A program made the translations under genes and the position numbers. The notes below the pieces were generated by a model that worked only from the letters and a program-made list of their open reading frames with translations, did not search any database and was not told the origin of the DNA. DNA of 64,000 nt, from the NCBI RefSeq assembly GCF_021742065.1, contig NZ_JAKKIE010000004.1, forward strand, positions 62,001-126,000, in the 5' to 3' direction. Shown here piece after piece: positions 1 through 8,801 of this stretch. This DNA comes from Rhizorhapis sp. SPR117. GTDB lineage: Bacteria; Pseudomonadota; Alphaproteobacteria; Sphingomonadales; Sphingomonadaceae. The first letter of the stretch is position 1; every line of letters begins with the position of its first letter.

Positions 1-2
1 GA

Positions 3-26
3 CAGAGCGGCGACGTACAAGCTTGA
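3..26 (+). CDS. 3' end of an upstream gene (partial)
   Basis: An open frame enters from the left edge and ends QSGDVQA-stop, with its TGA overlapping the ATG of the SURF1 gene (TGATG). This overlap suggests translational coupling. In related genomes a DUF983 or cytochrome oxidase assembly gene often precedes SURF1, but seven residues are too few to identify the product. Confidence 0.4.
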   Translation, partial: QSGDVQA

Positions 27-604
27 TGCGGCGTTTGCCCGTTCTGCCGACGATATTGGTCGCGCTCGCCATAGCGGTTATGATCGCGCTGGGCATTTGG
101 CAGTTCCAGCGCTTGGCCTGGAAGGAGGACCTTCTCAAAAGCTATGCCGCCGCGCAGGGATTGCCGCCTATCCGCTATCCGGAACGACCGGACAAGATGC
201 ACCCGCCACTATTCCGGCACGCGACTGGGCATTGCGCGCAGGTTGTCGATTGGCGCAGCACCAGTGGTCGAAATCTGAAAGGGGAGGCCGGTTGGGTGCA
301 TGTCGCGCAATGCCGCACGGATGCAGGACATGATATGCAGGCCGTGATGGGCTGGTCTGACCGCCCGGTTTCACCAGAGTGGACAGGCGGACCGGTCACC
401 GGAATCATTGCGCCCGATAGCCAGCATGTCATTCGTCTGGTTGTCGATCGTCCCGCTCCGGGCTTGCAAGCCGCGCAACCGCCCAGCCTTGCCGATATTC
501 CCAACAATCATTTCGCCTATGGTGTCCAATGGTTCCTGTTTGCCGGGATCGCGGGGATAATCTATGGCCTCGCCTTGCGCCGCCGGAGCGTCGATCGCGC
601 TTAA
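26..604 (+). CDS. SURF1 family cytochrome oxidase assembly protein
   Basis: SURF1 proteins sit in the cytoplasmic membrane and help insert heme a into subunit I of the aa3-type cytochrome c oxidase. This 192-aa product shows the family layout: an N-terminal membrane helix (about residues 6-24) followed at once by the signature GIWQFQRLAWK, a periplasmic loop, and a C-terminal helix (about 163-182) ending in RRR. I chose ATG 26 over the in-frame TTG 23 because ATG 26 overlaps the stop of the preceding frame. It is shorter than many SURF1 proteins, but both helices and the signature are present. thrC follows 63 bases downstream, an order common in sphingomonads. Confidence 0.9.
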   Translation: MRRLPVLPTILVALAIAVMIALGIWQFQRLAWKEDLLKSYAAAQGLPPIRYPERPDKMHPPLFRHATGHCAQVVDWRSTSGRNLKGEAGWVHVAQCRTDAGHDMQAVMGWSDRPVSPEWTGGPVTGIIAPDSQHVIRLVVDRPAPGLQAAQPPSLADIPNNHFAYGVQWFLFAGIAGIIYGLALRRRSVDRA

Positions 605-667
605 TTCATGGGTCCTGACCCTAAACTCTTGCGGCAGGGCCACGCGCGGTCTAACGCGTGGCGCATT

Positions 668-2068
668 ATGCAATATGTCAGCAGCAGGGGTAGCGCACAG
701 GCGCTGAATTTCGAGGATGTGACGCTGGCCGGGCTGGCGTCGGACGGGGGGTTGTACCTGCCCGAAAGCTGGCCGCTTTTTTCGAGTCAAGAGATCGCGG
801 CGCTGGCAGGCCTGAGCTACGTCGAAACGGCGGTGCGTGTGATGATGCCCTTCGTGGCGGGGTCGCTCAGCGAAGCGGAGTTGCGGGATCTGTGCACGCA
901 AGCCTATGGCCGGTTCAGCCATCAGGCCGTGACCCCTTTGGTCCAGCTTGACCATCGTCATTGGTTGCTGGAACTGTTTCACGGCCCGACATTGGCGTTC
1001 AAGGATGTGGCGCTACAGCTTTTGGGCCTGTTGTTCGAAAAGTTCCTCAGCAACAGTGACCGGCATCTGACCATCGTCGGCGCGACATCGGGCGATACCG
1101 GATCTGCGGCAATCGATGCGGTGGCGGGTCGTGACAAGATCGACATTTTCATGCTTCATCCCGACGGTCGCGTATCGGATGTCCAGCGGCGGCAGATGAC
1201 GACAGTGCGCGCGCCCAATGTTTACAACATCGCCGTTGATGGCAGCTTTGATGATGCGCAGGCGCTGGTGAAGCGGATGTTCAATGACCGCGAGTTTTCA
1301 TCGCGCTTTAGTCTGTCGGCGGTCAATTCGATTAACTGGGCCCGGTTGATGGCGCAGGTGGTGTATTATTTCTATGCCGCCGTGCGCCTCGGCGCGCCGG
1401 ATCGGCCCGTGGCTTTTTCGGTGCCCACGGGTAATTTCGGCGATGTGTTTGCCGGTTATGTTGCCGCGAAGATGGGTTTGCCGGTCGCCCGTTTGATTGT
1501 TGCGACCAACGTGAACGACATCCTCCATCGCGCGCTGTCTCAGGGCGACTATAGCCAGGGTAAAGTGACCGCTACGGCCACGCCCAGCATGGATATCCAG
1601 GTCAGCAGCAATTTCGAGCGGCTGCTGTTCGATCTGGGCGGGCGTGATGGCAAGGCTATGGCGGCGCAGATGCACGGATTTGAGGCAACACGCGCCATGC
1701 GCCTTTCCAATGCGCAGCGTGAGGGCGCGGCGAAGCTGTTTTCGAGCGCGCGGATTGATGCGGATGATATGTCGATCGCCATGCGCTGGGCCAATGATGC
1801 CGCAGGGCAGGTGATTGATCCGCACAGCGCGGTTGGCCTTGCTGCCGCGCGGGCGAGTGACCTTGACCCCGCCATTCCGATGGTGACGCTAGCTACGGCG
1901 CATCCAGCCAAGTTCCCCGATGCTGTCGAACGTTCAACTGGCGTTCGTCCGCCACTGCCCGCGCGCATCAGCAATCTGTTCGACCGTGAAGAGCGCTATG
2001 CGAAGCTTCCCGCGACCATGGAAGCGGTCAGCGCCTATATCGCCGAGCGAGCGACGCCGCGGGATTGA
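668..2068 (+). CDS. thrC: Threonine synthase
   Basis: This PLP enzyme converts O-phospho-L-homoserine to threonine, the last step of threonine synthesis. The 466-aa product has the N-terminal domain beginning MQYVSSRG, the PLP-lysine segment HGPTLAFKD (Lys about 112), the GATSGDTGSAAI loop (about 138-149), and the phosphate-binding PTGNFGDVFAGY. The frame is open further upstream to 608, but family proteins begin with the MQYVSTRG-type sequence, so ATG 668 is preferred. No strong ribosome site is visible. The length is normal for the family. Confidence 0.95.
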   Translation: MQYVSSRGSAQALNFEDVTLAGLASDGGLYLPESWPLFSSQEIAALAGLSYVETAVRVMMPFVAGSLSEAELRDLCTQAYGRFSHQAVTPLVQLDHRHWLLELFHGPTLAFKDVALQLLGLLFEKFLSNSDRHLTIVGATSGDTGSAAIDAVAGRDKIDIFMLHPDGRVSDVQRRQMTTVRAPNVYNIAVDGSFDDAQALVKRMFNDREFSSRFSLSAVNSINWARLMAQVVYYFYAAVRLGAPDRPVAFSVPTGNFGDVFAGYVAAKMGLPVARLIVATNVNDILHRALSQGDYSQGKVTATATPSMDIQVSSNFERLLFDLGGRDGKAMAAQMHGFEATRAMRLSNAQREGAAKLFSSARIDADDMSIAMRWANDAAGQVIDPHSAVGLAAARASDLDPAIPMVTLATAHPAKFPDAVERSTGVRPPLPARISNLFDREERYAKLPATMEAVSAYIAERATPRD

Positions 2069-2084
2069 ACCAGTCTGCCGCCGT

Positions 2085-2146
2085 TCGTCCCGAGCGCAGT
2101 CGAGGGGTGTTGTCTTGGCGCGGAGGTGTCTCGACTTCGCTCGACA
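2085..2146. repeat. Intergenic palindromic repeat, CTCGACTxCGCTCG type
   Basis: The arm at 2091-2104 (CGAGCGCAGTCGAG) and the arm at 2130-2143 (CTCGACTTCGCTCG) are inverted copies with one mismatch. The unit lies between thrC and the methyltransferase gene. A related half-copy occurs near 52472-52490. Such units are typical dispersed intergenic repeats of sphingomonads; one in a transcript would fold into a hairpin. Confidence 0.7.
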
Positions 2147-2167
2147 TAAACGGCTAAGGACTTGGTC

Positions 2168-3037
2168 ATGCAACTCCACCAGATGATTAGCGAGCTGTGG
2201 CCTGATTATGGCCTGATCGACAGCGGGCATGGCCGCAAGCTGGAACGCTATGGCCGCTACCGCTTCATCCGGCCAGAGCCGCAGGCGATGTGGGCGCCCG
2301 CATCGGCGGACTGGTCGGCAGATGGGGAATTTGTCCCCGGATCGGATGAGGATGGCGGCGGTCGCTGGTATTTCGAACGTCCCGTGCCGCAGGAAGGCTG
2401 GCCGCTCACGTGGGATAATGTGTCGTTTACCGCCAGTTGCACGCCCTTTCGCCATCTGGGTTTCTTTCCCGACATGGATGCGGTCTGGCGCTGGATGCGG
2501 GGGCAGACGGCGGGGATGGACCAGCCGCAGATCATGAACCTGTTCGGCTATACCGGCGTCGGCACACTCGCCATGGCGGCGGAGGGCGCGCAGATGGTGC
2601 ATGTTGATGCGTCCAAGAAATCAGTGCAGGCCGCGCGCGCCAATGCGGAGCTTTCGGGGCTGGCTGACCGCCCGGTGCGCTGGATTGTCGATGATGCGGC
2701 GAAGTTTGTCGCGCGCGAGGTACGGCGCGGGCGGCGCTATGACGGAATCCTGCTTGACCCGCCCAAATATGGCCGTGGGCCGGAGGGCGAGGTCTGGAAG
2801 CTGGAGGAAAGCTTGCCGGGCCTGATCGCCGATTGCCGCAAGCTGTTGGATGAGAACAGCCGGTTCCTGTTCCTGACGGTTTACGCCGTGCGAATGTCGG
2901 CGCTTGCCATTGGCGAGTTGCTGCGGCAGGAATTTTCGAGCCTTGGCGGCACGGTCGAATGTGGGGAACTGGCGGTTCGGGAGGAGGCGCGGGGATTGCT
3001 GTTGCCGACCGCGATATGGGCGCGTTGGTCGCGGTAG
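2168..3037 (+). CDS. Class I SAM-dependent methyltransferase, RlmI-like
   Basis: This 289-aa protein belongs to the RlmI/RlmK-like group of RNA methyltransferases. The SAM-binding motif I is MNLFGYTGVGTLAMAAEGA with the acidic motif HVDASKKSV after it, and the catalytic-loop motif is LDPPKYGRGP. The N-terminal PUA domain of E. coli RlmI is missing, as in many alphaproteobacterial homologues. ATG 2168 is preferred over the in-frame TTG 2162. RNA is the probable substrate from family knowledge, but the target base cannot be deduced here. Confidence 0.8.
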   Translation: MQLHQMISELWPDYGLIDSGHGRKLERYGRYRFIRPEPQAMWAPASADWSADGEFVPGSDEDGGGRWYFERPVPQEGWPLTWDNVSFTASCTPFRHLGFFPDMDAVWRWMRGQTAGMDQPQIMNLFGYTGVGTLAMAAEGAQMVHVDASKKSVQAARANAELSGLADRPVRWIVDDAAKFVAREVRRGRRYDGILLDPPKYGRGPEGEVWKLEESLPGLIADCRKLLDENSRFLFLTVYAVRMSALAIGELLRQEFSSLGGTVECGELAVREEARGLLLPTAIWARWSR

Positions 3038-3084
3038 GGGCTGATTCTGAATGGCAAGCGTGACGAGCGGACGTCTACCACTTT

Positions 3085-3458
3085 CGTCATGCCAGCGAAG
3101 GCTGGCATCTCTCAAGGCTGGGCGATGTATTCAAACAGATCGTGCCAATCAGGATTGCCCTCCTCAATGAGCCTGATCTTCCATGCGCGCTGCCACGCCT
3201 TCAACGCTTTCTCACGCGTAATGGCCTCGATGATCGTTGTGTGTCGTTCGGCTAGAACAAGGCACTTCAGTCCATATTTCCGGCAGAATGTCGAACCCGT
3301 TCCGGCCTGATGCTGCATCATGCGGGCAGCAAGGTCACTGGTGACTCCAGTGTAAAGCACACCATATGGCTTGTTCGTGAGAATATAGGTCCAGCCGCTT
3401 TGCATTCATACGTGCTTACATCAGGCCGATCGAGATGCCAGCCTTCGCTGGCATGACG
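3085..3458. mobile_element. Candidate repeat-bounded element carrying a GIY-YIG ORF
   Basis: A 27-bp sequence at 3085-3111 (core ATGCCAGCGAAGGCTGGCAT) is repeated exactly in inverted orientation at 3432-3458. The 374-bp unit between and including the arms contains a single GIY-YIG nuclease ORF whose stop codon directly abuts the left arm. Each arm is itself a palindrome, and its layout (GTCA, palindrome, ATC) matches the short repeats elsewhere in this window. The perfect identity of the arms suggests recent movement or gene conversion. That the ORF mobilises the repeat is inference. Confidence 0.6.
3112..3405 (-). CDS. Small GIY-YIG nuclease-domain protein
   Basis: The 97-aa product is a single GIY-YIG domain of the YhbQ/URI-like group. 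The GIY part is WTYILTNK and the YIG part LYTGVTSDL. A conserved Arg follows in LAARMMQHQAG, and the catalytic Glu is probably in AITREKALKAW. Proteins of this size are predicted DNA endonucleases, and the cellular role of most is unknown. It stands alone on the minus strand between two plus-strand or divergent blocks and is framed by perfect 27-bp inverted repeats (3085-3111 and 3432-3458), unlike any other gene here. Confidence 0.85.
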   Translation of the reverse strand: MQSGWTYILTNKPYGVLYTGVTSDLAARMMQHQAGTGSTFCRKYGLKCLVLAERHTTIIEAITREKALKAWQRAWKIRLIEEGNPDWHDLFEYIAQP

Positions 3459-3505
3459 TTCATGGGAATCATGACGTTCATGGGGATCATGACGTTTATG
3501 AGTAT
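3452..3505. repeat. Three tandem 18-bp repeats
   Basis: Three consecutive 18-bp units begin at 3452, 3470 and 3488 (consensus CATGACGTTCATGGGAAT). The third differs at several positions. The first seven bases of the array are also the last seven of the right inverted repeat of the GIY-YIG element, so the array grew from the edge of that repeat. Confidence 0.85.
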
Positions 3506-3543
3506 AGTGTCGGACCTTGGGTCGTAACCCCATCCGACCTGCT

Positions 3544-4194
3544 TCACTCCCTTCCCGCCCGTAACGCTGCGCCCGCCGCGATCGGCGCTATCGCCACCAG
3601 CAGCAATGACGTTGCGCCAAGGAATTTGAGCGCCGCGCCGCTTTCGTTGCCCAGCGATCCGGCGCCAAAGATGAGGAGCGGTACGGCGAGCGGCAGGACC
3701 AGCAGTCCGGCCAGCGCACCGCTGTTGCGCAGGCCGGCCGTCAGCGCGCTGACCATCAGGCCGAGCGCGGCTAGCGCGGGGGTGCCGACGGCCAGGCCCA
3801 GTTCCAGCCGTGCCAGCGTGCCGCCGTCGATTTTCAGCAGCGCCGCCGCCGGGATCGCGGCGATCATCAGGGGCGGGCCGAAGCTTAGCCAATGGGCGAT
3901 GAGCTTGCCGCTCGTGATGACTTCGTCAGCAAAGCCCCGTAGTACGAGCTGGTCGAGCAGACCGCTGTCCCGGTCCGGCATGATCAGCCGGTCGATGGGC
4001 AGCAATGCGGCGAGCAGCGCTGCGATCCAGATGACGCCGCCGCCGGTGCGCGCCAGCAGCGCCGTGTCCGGACCGACCGCGAAGGGGAAGAGCGTGGCGA
4101 CCATCAGCATGAAAGCGACGGGCAGCCATGCGCCGCCGCTCCTGTAGGCAGCGCTGGCGTCGCGGGCGATGAGGGTCAGGAACGGACTGGTCAC
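3544..4194 (-). CDS. ccmB: Heme exporter protein CcmB
   Basis: CcmB is the membrane subunit of the CcmAB(CD) ABC complex used in system I cytochrome c maturation, where it helps release holo-CcmE. The 216-aa hydrophobic protein shows about six membrane segments and family sequences such as RDASAAYRSGGAWL near the start and RLIMPDRDSGLLDQL. Its ATG overlaps the ccmA stop by four bases (ATGA type), so the two are translated together. The window encodes at least twenty c-type heme sites, so a maturation system is expected. Confidence 0.93.
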   Translation of the reverse strand: MTSPFLTLIARDASAAYRSGGAWLPVAFMLMVATLFPFAVGPDTALLARTGGGVIWIAALLAALLPIDRLIMPDRDSGLLDQLVLRGFADEVITSGKLIAHWLSFGPPLMIAAIPAAALLKIDGGTLARLELGLAVGTPALAALGLMVSALTAGLRNSGALAGLLVLPLAVPLLIFGAGSLGNESGAALKFLGATSLLLVAIAPIAAGAALRAGRE

Positions 4195-4787
4195 GCGCTC
4201 ACTGCCCCAAGCGCGATCTGGTGCGTGAATATCAAGGGCAATGGCTGGTGCGATGCGGCCAATATGATGCCGCCGCCGGCAAGATGAATCTGCATGATCC
4301 CGCCCAGCAGTTCCAGCGATGCCGTATCCAGACCATTGGCGGGCTCATCCAGTAGCCAGATCGACGCGCCGCTGGCGATCACCCGCGCCAGCATTGCCCG
4401 CTTGCGCTGCCCGGTAGACAGCATCCGCACCGGCACATCGGCCAACCGATCAAGCGACAGCGCGGCAAGCGCTTCATCGAGTGCCGCATTGCCACTACCG
4501 TCAATCCGCGCCCAGAAATCCAAGGCGCGATGCAGCGGCTTGTCTATGTCGAGCGCGAGATTTTCATCGCTCATCGCCATGTTGCCCTGACGGTCGATAC
4601 GTCCGGCGGCCGGATGGAGCAGGCCCGCGGCAAGGCGGATCAGACTGGATTTGCCCGTGCCATTGGGCCCGGCGACCAGCGCCGCCTCTCCTGCGGAAAG
4701 GGTGAAATCCATCCCCTCGAACAGCAAACGGTCACCGCGCAGGCAGGCGACAGCACGGAAGGAAAGGCTTGCGCTTGTCTCCATCAT
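4191..4787 (-). CDS. ccmA: Heme exporter ATP-binding protein CcmA
   Basis: This is the ATPase of the CcmAB complex for cytochrome c maturation. Visible motifs are Walker [11 protein letters not shown], the signature [14 protein letters not shown], and Walker [13 protein letters not shown]. The length of about 198 aa fits the family. The start could be ATG 4787, ATG 4784 or GTG 4793; a purine-rich GGGGG about ten bases upstream favours ATG 4787. It is divergent from the pterin dehydratase gene and overlaps ccmB downstream. Confidence 0.93.
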   Translation of the reverse strand: MMETSASLSFRAVACLRGDRLLFEGMDFTLSAGEAALVAGPNGTGKSSLIRLAAGLLHPAAGRIDRQGNMAMSDENLALDIDKPLHRALDFWARIDGSGNAALDEALAALSLDRLADVPVRMLSTGQRKRAMLARVIASGASIWLLDEPANGLDTASLELLGGIMQIHLAGGGIILAASHQPLPLIFTHQIALGAVSA

Positions 4788-4861
4788 GCCCACATTGCCC
4801 CCATCCGCGTCATGGCCAAGCCATAGGCGCGCCAGCCCAAATGTCCAGAAGGAGAAGGAAG

Positions 4862-5155
4862 ATGGTGGCCAAACTGACCGAGGAGGAAAGGGCTGCGGCC
4901 CTAGTGGAGCTGTCAGGCTGGACCCATGATCCGGACCGCGATGCCATAAGGCGCAGCTTTCGCTTCGATGATTTCGTGGCGGCTTTCGGTTTCATGACGA
5001 AGGTGGCCCTGCACGCGGAAAAGGCGGACCACCACCCCGAATGGTTCAATGTCTACAACTGTGTCGACATCGTGCTGACCACGCATGATGCAAATGGCCT
5101 GTCAAAACGAGACGTGGCGTTGGCGCGCACGATTGATGCAATTGCACATGGATGA
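4862..5155 (+). CDS. phhB: 4a-hydroxytetrahydrobiopterin dehydratase
   Basis: The 97-aa protein is a pterin-4a-carbinolamine dehydratase (PCD/DCoH family), which recycles the pterin cofactor of aromatic amino acid hydroxylases. The family signature is clear: [18 protein letters not shown], then T-H and a spaced Asp in [14 protein letters not shown] 4862 is preceded by the strong ribosome site AAGGAGAAGGAAG. No phenylalanine hydroxylase gene is nearby, and many bacteria carry PCD genes whose role is not tied to one. argB follows 60 bases downstream. Confidence 0.92.
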   Translation: MVAKLTEEERAAALVELSGWTHDPDRDAIRRSFRFDDFVAAFGFMTKVALHAEKADHHPEWFNVYNCVDIVLTTHDANGLSKRDVALARTIDAIAHG

Positions 5156-5215
5156 AGCCCGGCGGCGGGAGAATATGACGCTTGCCATTGTGCGCTGGCG
5201 CGATAGGGAGGCGTA

Positions 5216-6118
5216 ATGATCAAAAACCATGCACCCGATCCGGCCCTGCTGGCCAAAGCGGAAACGCTGACGGAGGCGCTGCCCTATATGCAGCGCTATG
5301 CGGGCAAGACCTTTGTCGTCAAATATGGCGGTCATGCCATGGGCGACCCTGAATTGGCGCGCGATTTTGCCGAGGATGTGGTGCTGTTGAAAGCCGTTGG
5401 GATCAATCCCGTGGTCGTTCATGGCGGCGGGCCGCAGATTGGTTCGATGCTGAAGCAATTGGGCGTCGAGACGCAATTCGTCGATGGGCTGCGTGTGACC
5501 GATGCGGAAACTGCGCGGATTGCCGAAATGGTGCTGTCAGGCGCGATCAACAAGGAGCTGGTCAGCTGGATCGGTCAGGCGGGCGGACGTGCCGTCGGTA
5601 TTTCGGGCAAGGATGGCGGCTTTGTTACGGCTACGAAGGTCCAGCGGACGCAAAAGGACCCCGACAGCAATATTGAACGCATTGTCGATCTGGGTTTCGT
5701 CGGCGAACCGAGCCATGTCGATTGCAGCCTGCTCGATACGATCAGTGCGGCGGGCATGATCCCGGTGGTCGCGCCCATCGGCATTGGCGAGGACGGCCAT
5801 ACCTATAACATCAATGCCGACACGATGGCGGGCGCGATTGCGGCGGCGATGGGTGCATCACGCCTGTTCCTGCTGACCGACGTGGCCGGGGTGCTGGACA
5901 AGCAGGGTGAACTGCTGACCGATCTGTCGCCCAAGGACATTGGGGCATTGCGCAAGGACGGCACGATTTCAGGGGGCATGATTCCCAAGCTGGAGACCTG
6001 TGTGCAGGCAGTTGAGGGCGGGGTGGATGCCGCGGTCATTCTGGATGGTCGAGTTCCCCACGCGATGCTGCTGGAAGTGTTCACCCGGCGGGGCGCGGGC
6101 ACATTGGTAAAGGCTTGA
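5216..6118 (+). CDS. argB: Acetylglutamate kinase
   Basis: ArgB phosphorylates N-acetyl-L-glutamate in arginine synthesis. The 300-aa product has the glycine-rich [12 protein letters not shown] near residue 40, [14 protein letters not shown], the [21 protein letters not shown] segment, and the C-terminal [24 protein letters not shown]. The N-terminal helix (about 1-30) is the type seen in hexameric, arginine-inhibited enzymes, so feedback inhibition is plausible but inferred. A GGGAGGCGTA ribosome site precedes ATG 5216. Confidence 0.96.
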   Translation: MIKNHAPDPALLAKAETLTEALPYMQRYAGKTFVVKYGGHAMGDPELARDFAEDVVLLKAVGINPVVVHGGGPQIGSMLKQLGVETQFVDGLRVTDAETARIAEMVLSGAINKELVSWIGQAGGRAVGISGKDGGFVTATKVQRTQKDPDSNIERIVDLGFVGEPSHVDCSLLDTISAAGMIPVVAPIGIGEDGHTYNINADTMAGAIAAAMGASRLFLLTDVAGVLDKQGELLTDLSPKDIGALRKDGTISGGMIPKLETCVQAVEGGVDAAVILDGRVPHAMLLEVFTRRGAGTLVKA

Positions 6119-6192
6119 ACAGATTATCGGGAGCGTGCTTGAAAGTGCGTTACTGAAGCAATACACATGATCGAAACCGGACGGAGAAAGCG

Positions 6193-6486
6193 ATGCTGGT
6201 CGCCATAATTCAGATACTCAATATCCTGCTCAACATCATCTGGTGGATCATCATCGTACAGGCAATCCTGTCCTGGTTGATCGCGTTCAATGTTATCAAC
6301 ACCTATAATGATTTCGTTCGAAATGTACTGGTCGCTCTCGATCGCATCACCACGCCGATCTACCGGCCCATCCGAAAGATCATGCCCGATCTGGGGGCGC
6401 TGGATCTTTCTCCGCTGGTCGTGCTTTTGGCGATTTATATTATTCAGCAGGTCATCTTGCCCCAAATCTACCTCGCCGTGGCTTAA
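6193..6486 (+). CDS. YggT family membrane protein
   Basis: This 97-aa membrane protein has two hydrophobic segments (about 2-28 and 70-92) separated by a short polar region with the family sequence LDRITTPIYRPIRKIMPDLG. YggT proteins are widespread and linked to cell division or osmotic stress in some bacteria, but the molecular role is not settled. It sits three bases upstream of a DUF167 gene, the usual arrangement. Confidence 0.88.
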   Translation: MLVAIIQILNILLNIIWWIIIVQAILSWLIAFNVINTYNDFVRNVLVALDRITTPIYRPIRKIMPDLGALDLSPLVVLLAIYIIQQVILPQIYLAVA

Positions 6487-6489
6487 GGC

Positions 6490-6807
6490 TTGGCGGCGCC
6501 CTGGCGTCTGGATGGGTCGGATGTGCGGCTGTCCGTACGGCTGACACCCCGGTCCGCAAAGGAAGCTGTGGGCGGTATGTGGCAGGACCCGCAGGGGACA
6601 GCATGGCTTTGCGCCAGTGTTCGTGCCGTGCCCGAAAAGGGGAGGGCGAATGCAGCGCTGATCAAGCTGTTGGCCAAGGCATTGGAGGTGCCACCGAGCG
6701 CGATTTCACTGGAAGCCGGTGACAGTTCCCGGTTAAAGCGAGTCCGCATTTCCGCCAACGCGGCAATAGTGATGCAGCGGCTCCAGATAATAGCAGGTGA
6801 CACATGA
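6490..6807 (+). CDS. DUF167 (YggU) family protein
   Basis: The 105-aa protein shows DUF167 features: [13 protein letters not shown] near residue 18, [22 protein letters not shown], and [13 protein letters not shown] sequence followed by K-R-V. The start appears to be TTG 6490, three bases after the yggT stop. The stop overlaps folD by four bases, so yggT, this gene and folD form one tightly packed unit. The function of DUF167 proteins is unknown. Confidence 0.88.
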   Translation: MAAPWRLDGSDVRLSVRLTPRSAKEAVGGMWQDPQGTAWLCASVRAVPEKGRANAALIKLLAKALEVPPSAISLEAGDSSRLKRVRISANAAIVMQRLQIIAGDT

Positions 6808-7697
6808 AAGTCGGACGGATCATCGATGGTAAAGCCTTTGCCGCTGGGTTGCGCGAGCAGGTGGCGACCGGCGTTCAGTCCTTCGTGGCGCAGGCAGGGC
6901 GCAAGCCGGGCCTCGCGGTCGTGCTGGTGGGCGAAGATGCCGCAAGTTCGGTATATGTCCGCAACAAGGGCAAAGCCACTCTGGAAACGGGCATGGAAAG
7001 CATGGAATTCAGGCGGTCGGCGACGATCAGCCAGGACGAATTGCTGGAACTGATCGACGAACTGAATGGCGATGACGACGTGGACGGCATATTGGTGCAG
7101 TTGCCGCTGCCCGATCATATGGATGACAAGGCGGTTATTGCGGCTATTGATCCGGCCAAGGATGTTGATGGATTCCATGTCGTCAATGCTGGCAAGCTGG
7201 CTGTGGGAGAGGACGCGCTGGTGCCCTGTACGCCGCTGGGATGCCTGATGCTGCTCAAGGACGAACTGGGCGACCTGGACGGTTTGGAGGCTGTTATTGT
7301 CGGTCGTTCCAATATTGTCGGCAAACCCATGGCGCAGCTTTTGCTGAAGGAAAATTGCACCGTCACATTGGCGCACAGTCGCACGCGGGATCTGGCCTCG
7401 GTCGTGCATCGCGCCGACATCGTCGTTGCGGCGGTCGGTCGGCCGGAAATGGTGAAGGGCGACTGGATCAAGCCGGATGCGGTAGTCATAGATGTCGGCA
7501 TTAACCGTGTTGCGGGCAAGGAAGGGGGTAAACCCACTTTGGTGGGCGATGTCGCAATGTCCGAAGCGTTGAGCCACGTCCGCGCCATTACGCCGGTTCC
7601 TGGCGGGGTCGGGCCGATGACAATCGCGGTTCTCTTGCGCAATACGCTGGTCGCGGCCTGCAAGCGGGCGGGGTTGTCGCCACCCGAAGGCCTCTGA
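6804..7697 (+). CDS. folD: Bifunctional methylenetetrahydrofolate dehydrogenase/cyclohydrolase
   Basis: FolD interconverts 5,10-methylene-, methenyl- and 10-formyl-tetrahydrofolate using NADP. The 297-aa product has [14 protein letters not shown] with the active-site Tyr and Lys, [28 protein letters not shown], the cofactor site [16 protein letters not shown], and the end segment [16 protein letters not shown]. The start overlaps the preceding DUF167 stop by four bases. Confidence 0.97.
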   Translation: MKVGRIIDGKAFAAGLREQVATGVQSFVAQAGRKPGLAVVLVGEDAASSVYVRNKGKATLETGMESMEFRRSATISQDELLELIDELNGDDDVDGILVQLPLPDHMDDKAVIAAIDPAKDVDGFHVVNAGKLAVGEDALVPCTPLGCLMLLKDELGDLDGLEAVIVGRSNIVGKPMAQLLLKENCTVTLAHSRTRDLASVVHRADIVVAAVGRPEMVKGDWIKPDAVVIDVGINRVAGKEGGKPTLVGDVAMSEALSHVRAITPVPGGVGPMTIAVLLRNTLVAACKRAGLSPPEGL

Positions 7698-7700
7698 TCG

Positions 7701-8324
7701 TTGCTTGAACTTTTCATTTCGGCGTTCATCACCTTTTTCGTGGTGATCGATCCGCCCGGCTGTGCGCCGATTTACGCCAGCTTGACGACTGGCGCTTCGG
7801 CGTCGCAGCGCCGTTCGATGGCGATCCGCGCCGTTGTCATTGCAACGCTCATTCTGCTGACTTTCGCATTGTTCGGGGAGGATCTGCTTCGCGCGCTTGG
7901 CATCAGCCTCGACAGTTTTCGTATTGCGGGCGGCATCATGCTATTCCTGATTGCACTGGAAATGGTGTTCGAAAAGCGCACCCAGCGGCGCGAGGATCGG
8001 GCGCAAAGGATCATCGACACGCCCGAGGTTGAAGACGTATCGGTTTTTCCGATGGCGATGCCGATGATCGCCGGGCCGGGCTCCATTGCCAGCGTCATGC
8101 TGACCATGGCGCGTAGTGAAGGGATGTCCGAAACCCTGATCGTCCTCGCCGCCATGGGCAGCGTATTGCTGTTGATGCTCGGTTCGTTGCTGCTGGCCGA
8201 TCCATTGATGCGCGTGTTGGGGCAAAAGATAGAGGCGGTTATCACCCGCTTGCTGGGCGTGCTGCTTGCCGCTCTTGCCGCGCAATTTGTGATCGACGGG
8301 CTGAAGGCCAGTTTCGGCCTATAA
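7701..8324 (+). CDS. MarC family integral membrane protein
   Basis: The 207-aa hydrophobic protein has six predicted membrane helices in two sets of three and MarC-type sequences such as FFVVIDPPGCAPIYASLT and AMPMIAGPGSIASVM. The family was named from the mar locus but is not a proven drug pump, so its transport role is uncertain. The start looks like TTG 7701, three bases after the folD stop. Its end overlaps the convergent downstream gene by six bases. Confidence 0.88.
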   Translation: MLELFISAFITFFVVIDPPGCAPIYASLTTGASASQRRSMAIRAVVIATLILLTFALFGEDLLRALGISLDSFRIAGGIMLFLIALEMVFEKRTQRREDRAQRIIDTPEVEDVSVFPMAMPMIAGPGSIASVMLTMARSEGMSETLIVLAAMGSVLLLMLGSLLLADPLMRVLGQKIEAVITRLLGVLLAALAAQFVIDGLKASFGL

Positions 8325-8786
8325 TTTCCCGTATTTGGCTTCAAATCCCGCAATGTCACCCCGGGCCAGAAAGCTGGCCTGATCGATCCAGTGATCACGG
8401 GTCGGGCGTCCGGAAAATGTGCCCAGATGGCTGTCGATCCGGACCAGATCAGCATCGGTCCAGCCAGCGATCTGTTCAAAGCGGGTAATGCCGAGGCCGA
8501 TCAGCAGCGTGTTGACCTTTGGTCCAATGCCTTTGATTTGCAGCAGATTATCGGGCTCGCCGGGGGCCGGAGCGATGGCCTTTTCTACAGCCGGTGCCGG
8601 CGCGGGTGATGGGGTTGGCACGACAGGTTCGGCACGGACCGGTTCGGTGCGAGCAGATTCGGCCGGGGGTGCGACCGATATGTCCGTGCGCTCATTGGCC
8701 TTGCCCCGAAGCATGAAGAACAGAACGAGGATCACCACCAGTGCGATCAATAACCAAAGGCCATATGTGGCGATGAAATCCTGCAT
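8319..8786 (-). CDS. Membrane-anchored helix-hairpin-helix protein
   Basis: The product of about 155 aa has an N-terminal membrane helix (YGLWLLIALVVILVLFFML), a Pro/Ala/Val-rich linker, and a C-terminal helix-hairpin-helix region with LLQIKGIGPKVNTLLIGLGI then RFEQIAGWTDADLVRID. Such C-terminal domains occur in ribosomal L21-like and NADH-dehydrogenase-associated proteins of alphaproteobacteria, and may bind nucleic acid or protein. ATG 8786 is preferred because GAGGAGA lies about six bases upstream; ATG 8792 directly abuts that site. The function is unknown. Confidence 0.75.
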   Translation of the reverse strand: MQDFIATYGLWLLIALVVILVLFFMLRGKANERTDISVAPPAESARTEPVRAEPVVPTPSPAPAPAVEKAIAPAPGEPDNLLQIKGIGPKVNTLLIGLGITRFEQIAGWTDADLVRIDSHLGTFSGRPTRDHWIDQASFLARGDIAGFEAKYGKL

Positions 8787-8801
8787 ACCCATTCTCCTCA
8801 A

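Noticed and set aside
3416..3892. Minus-strand frame of 158 codons ending in a PAKAGIS-like peptide
   Set aside because: It is a shifted frame of ccmB running into the 18-bp tandem repeats and palindrome; the peptide is repeat-derived.
5147..5215. Short frame of 22 codons overlapping the end of the pterin dehydratase gene and ending at argB
   Set aside because: It has no independent ribosome site or recognisable sequence; it may be a leader but nothing supports it.
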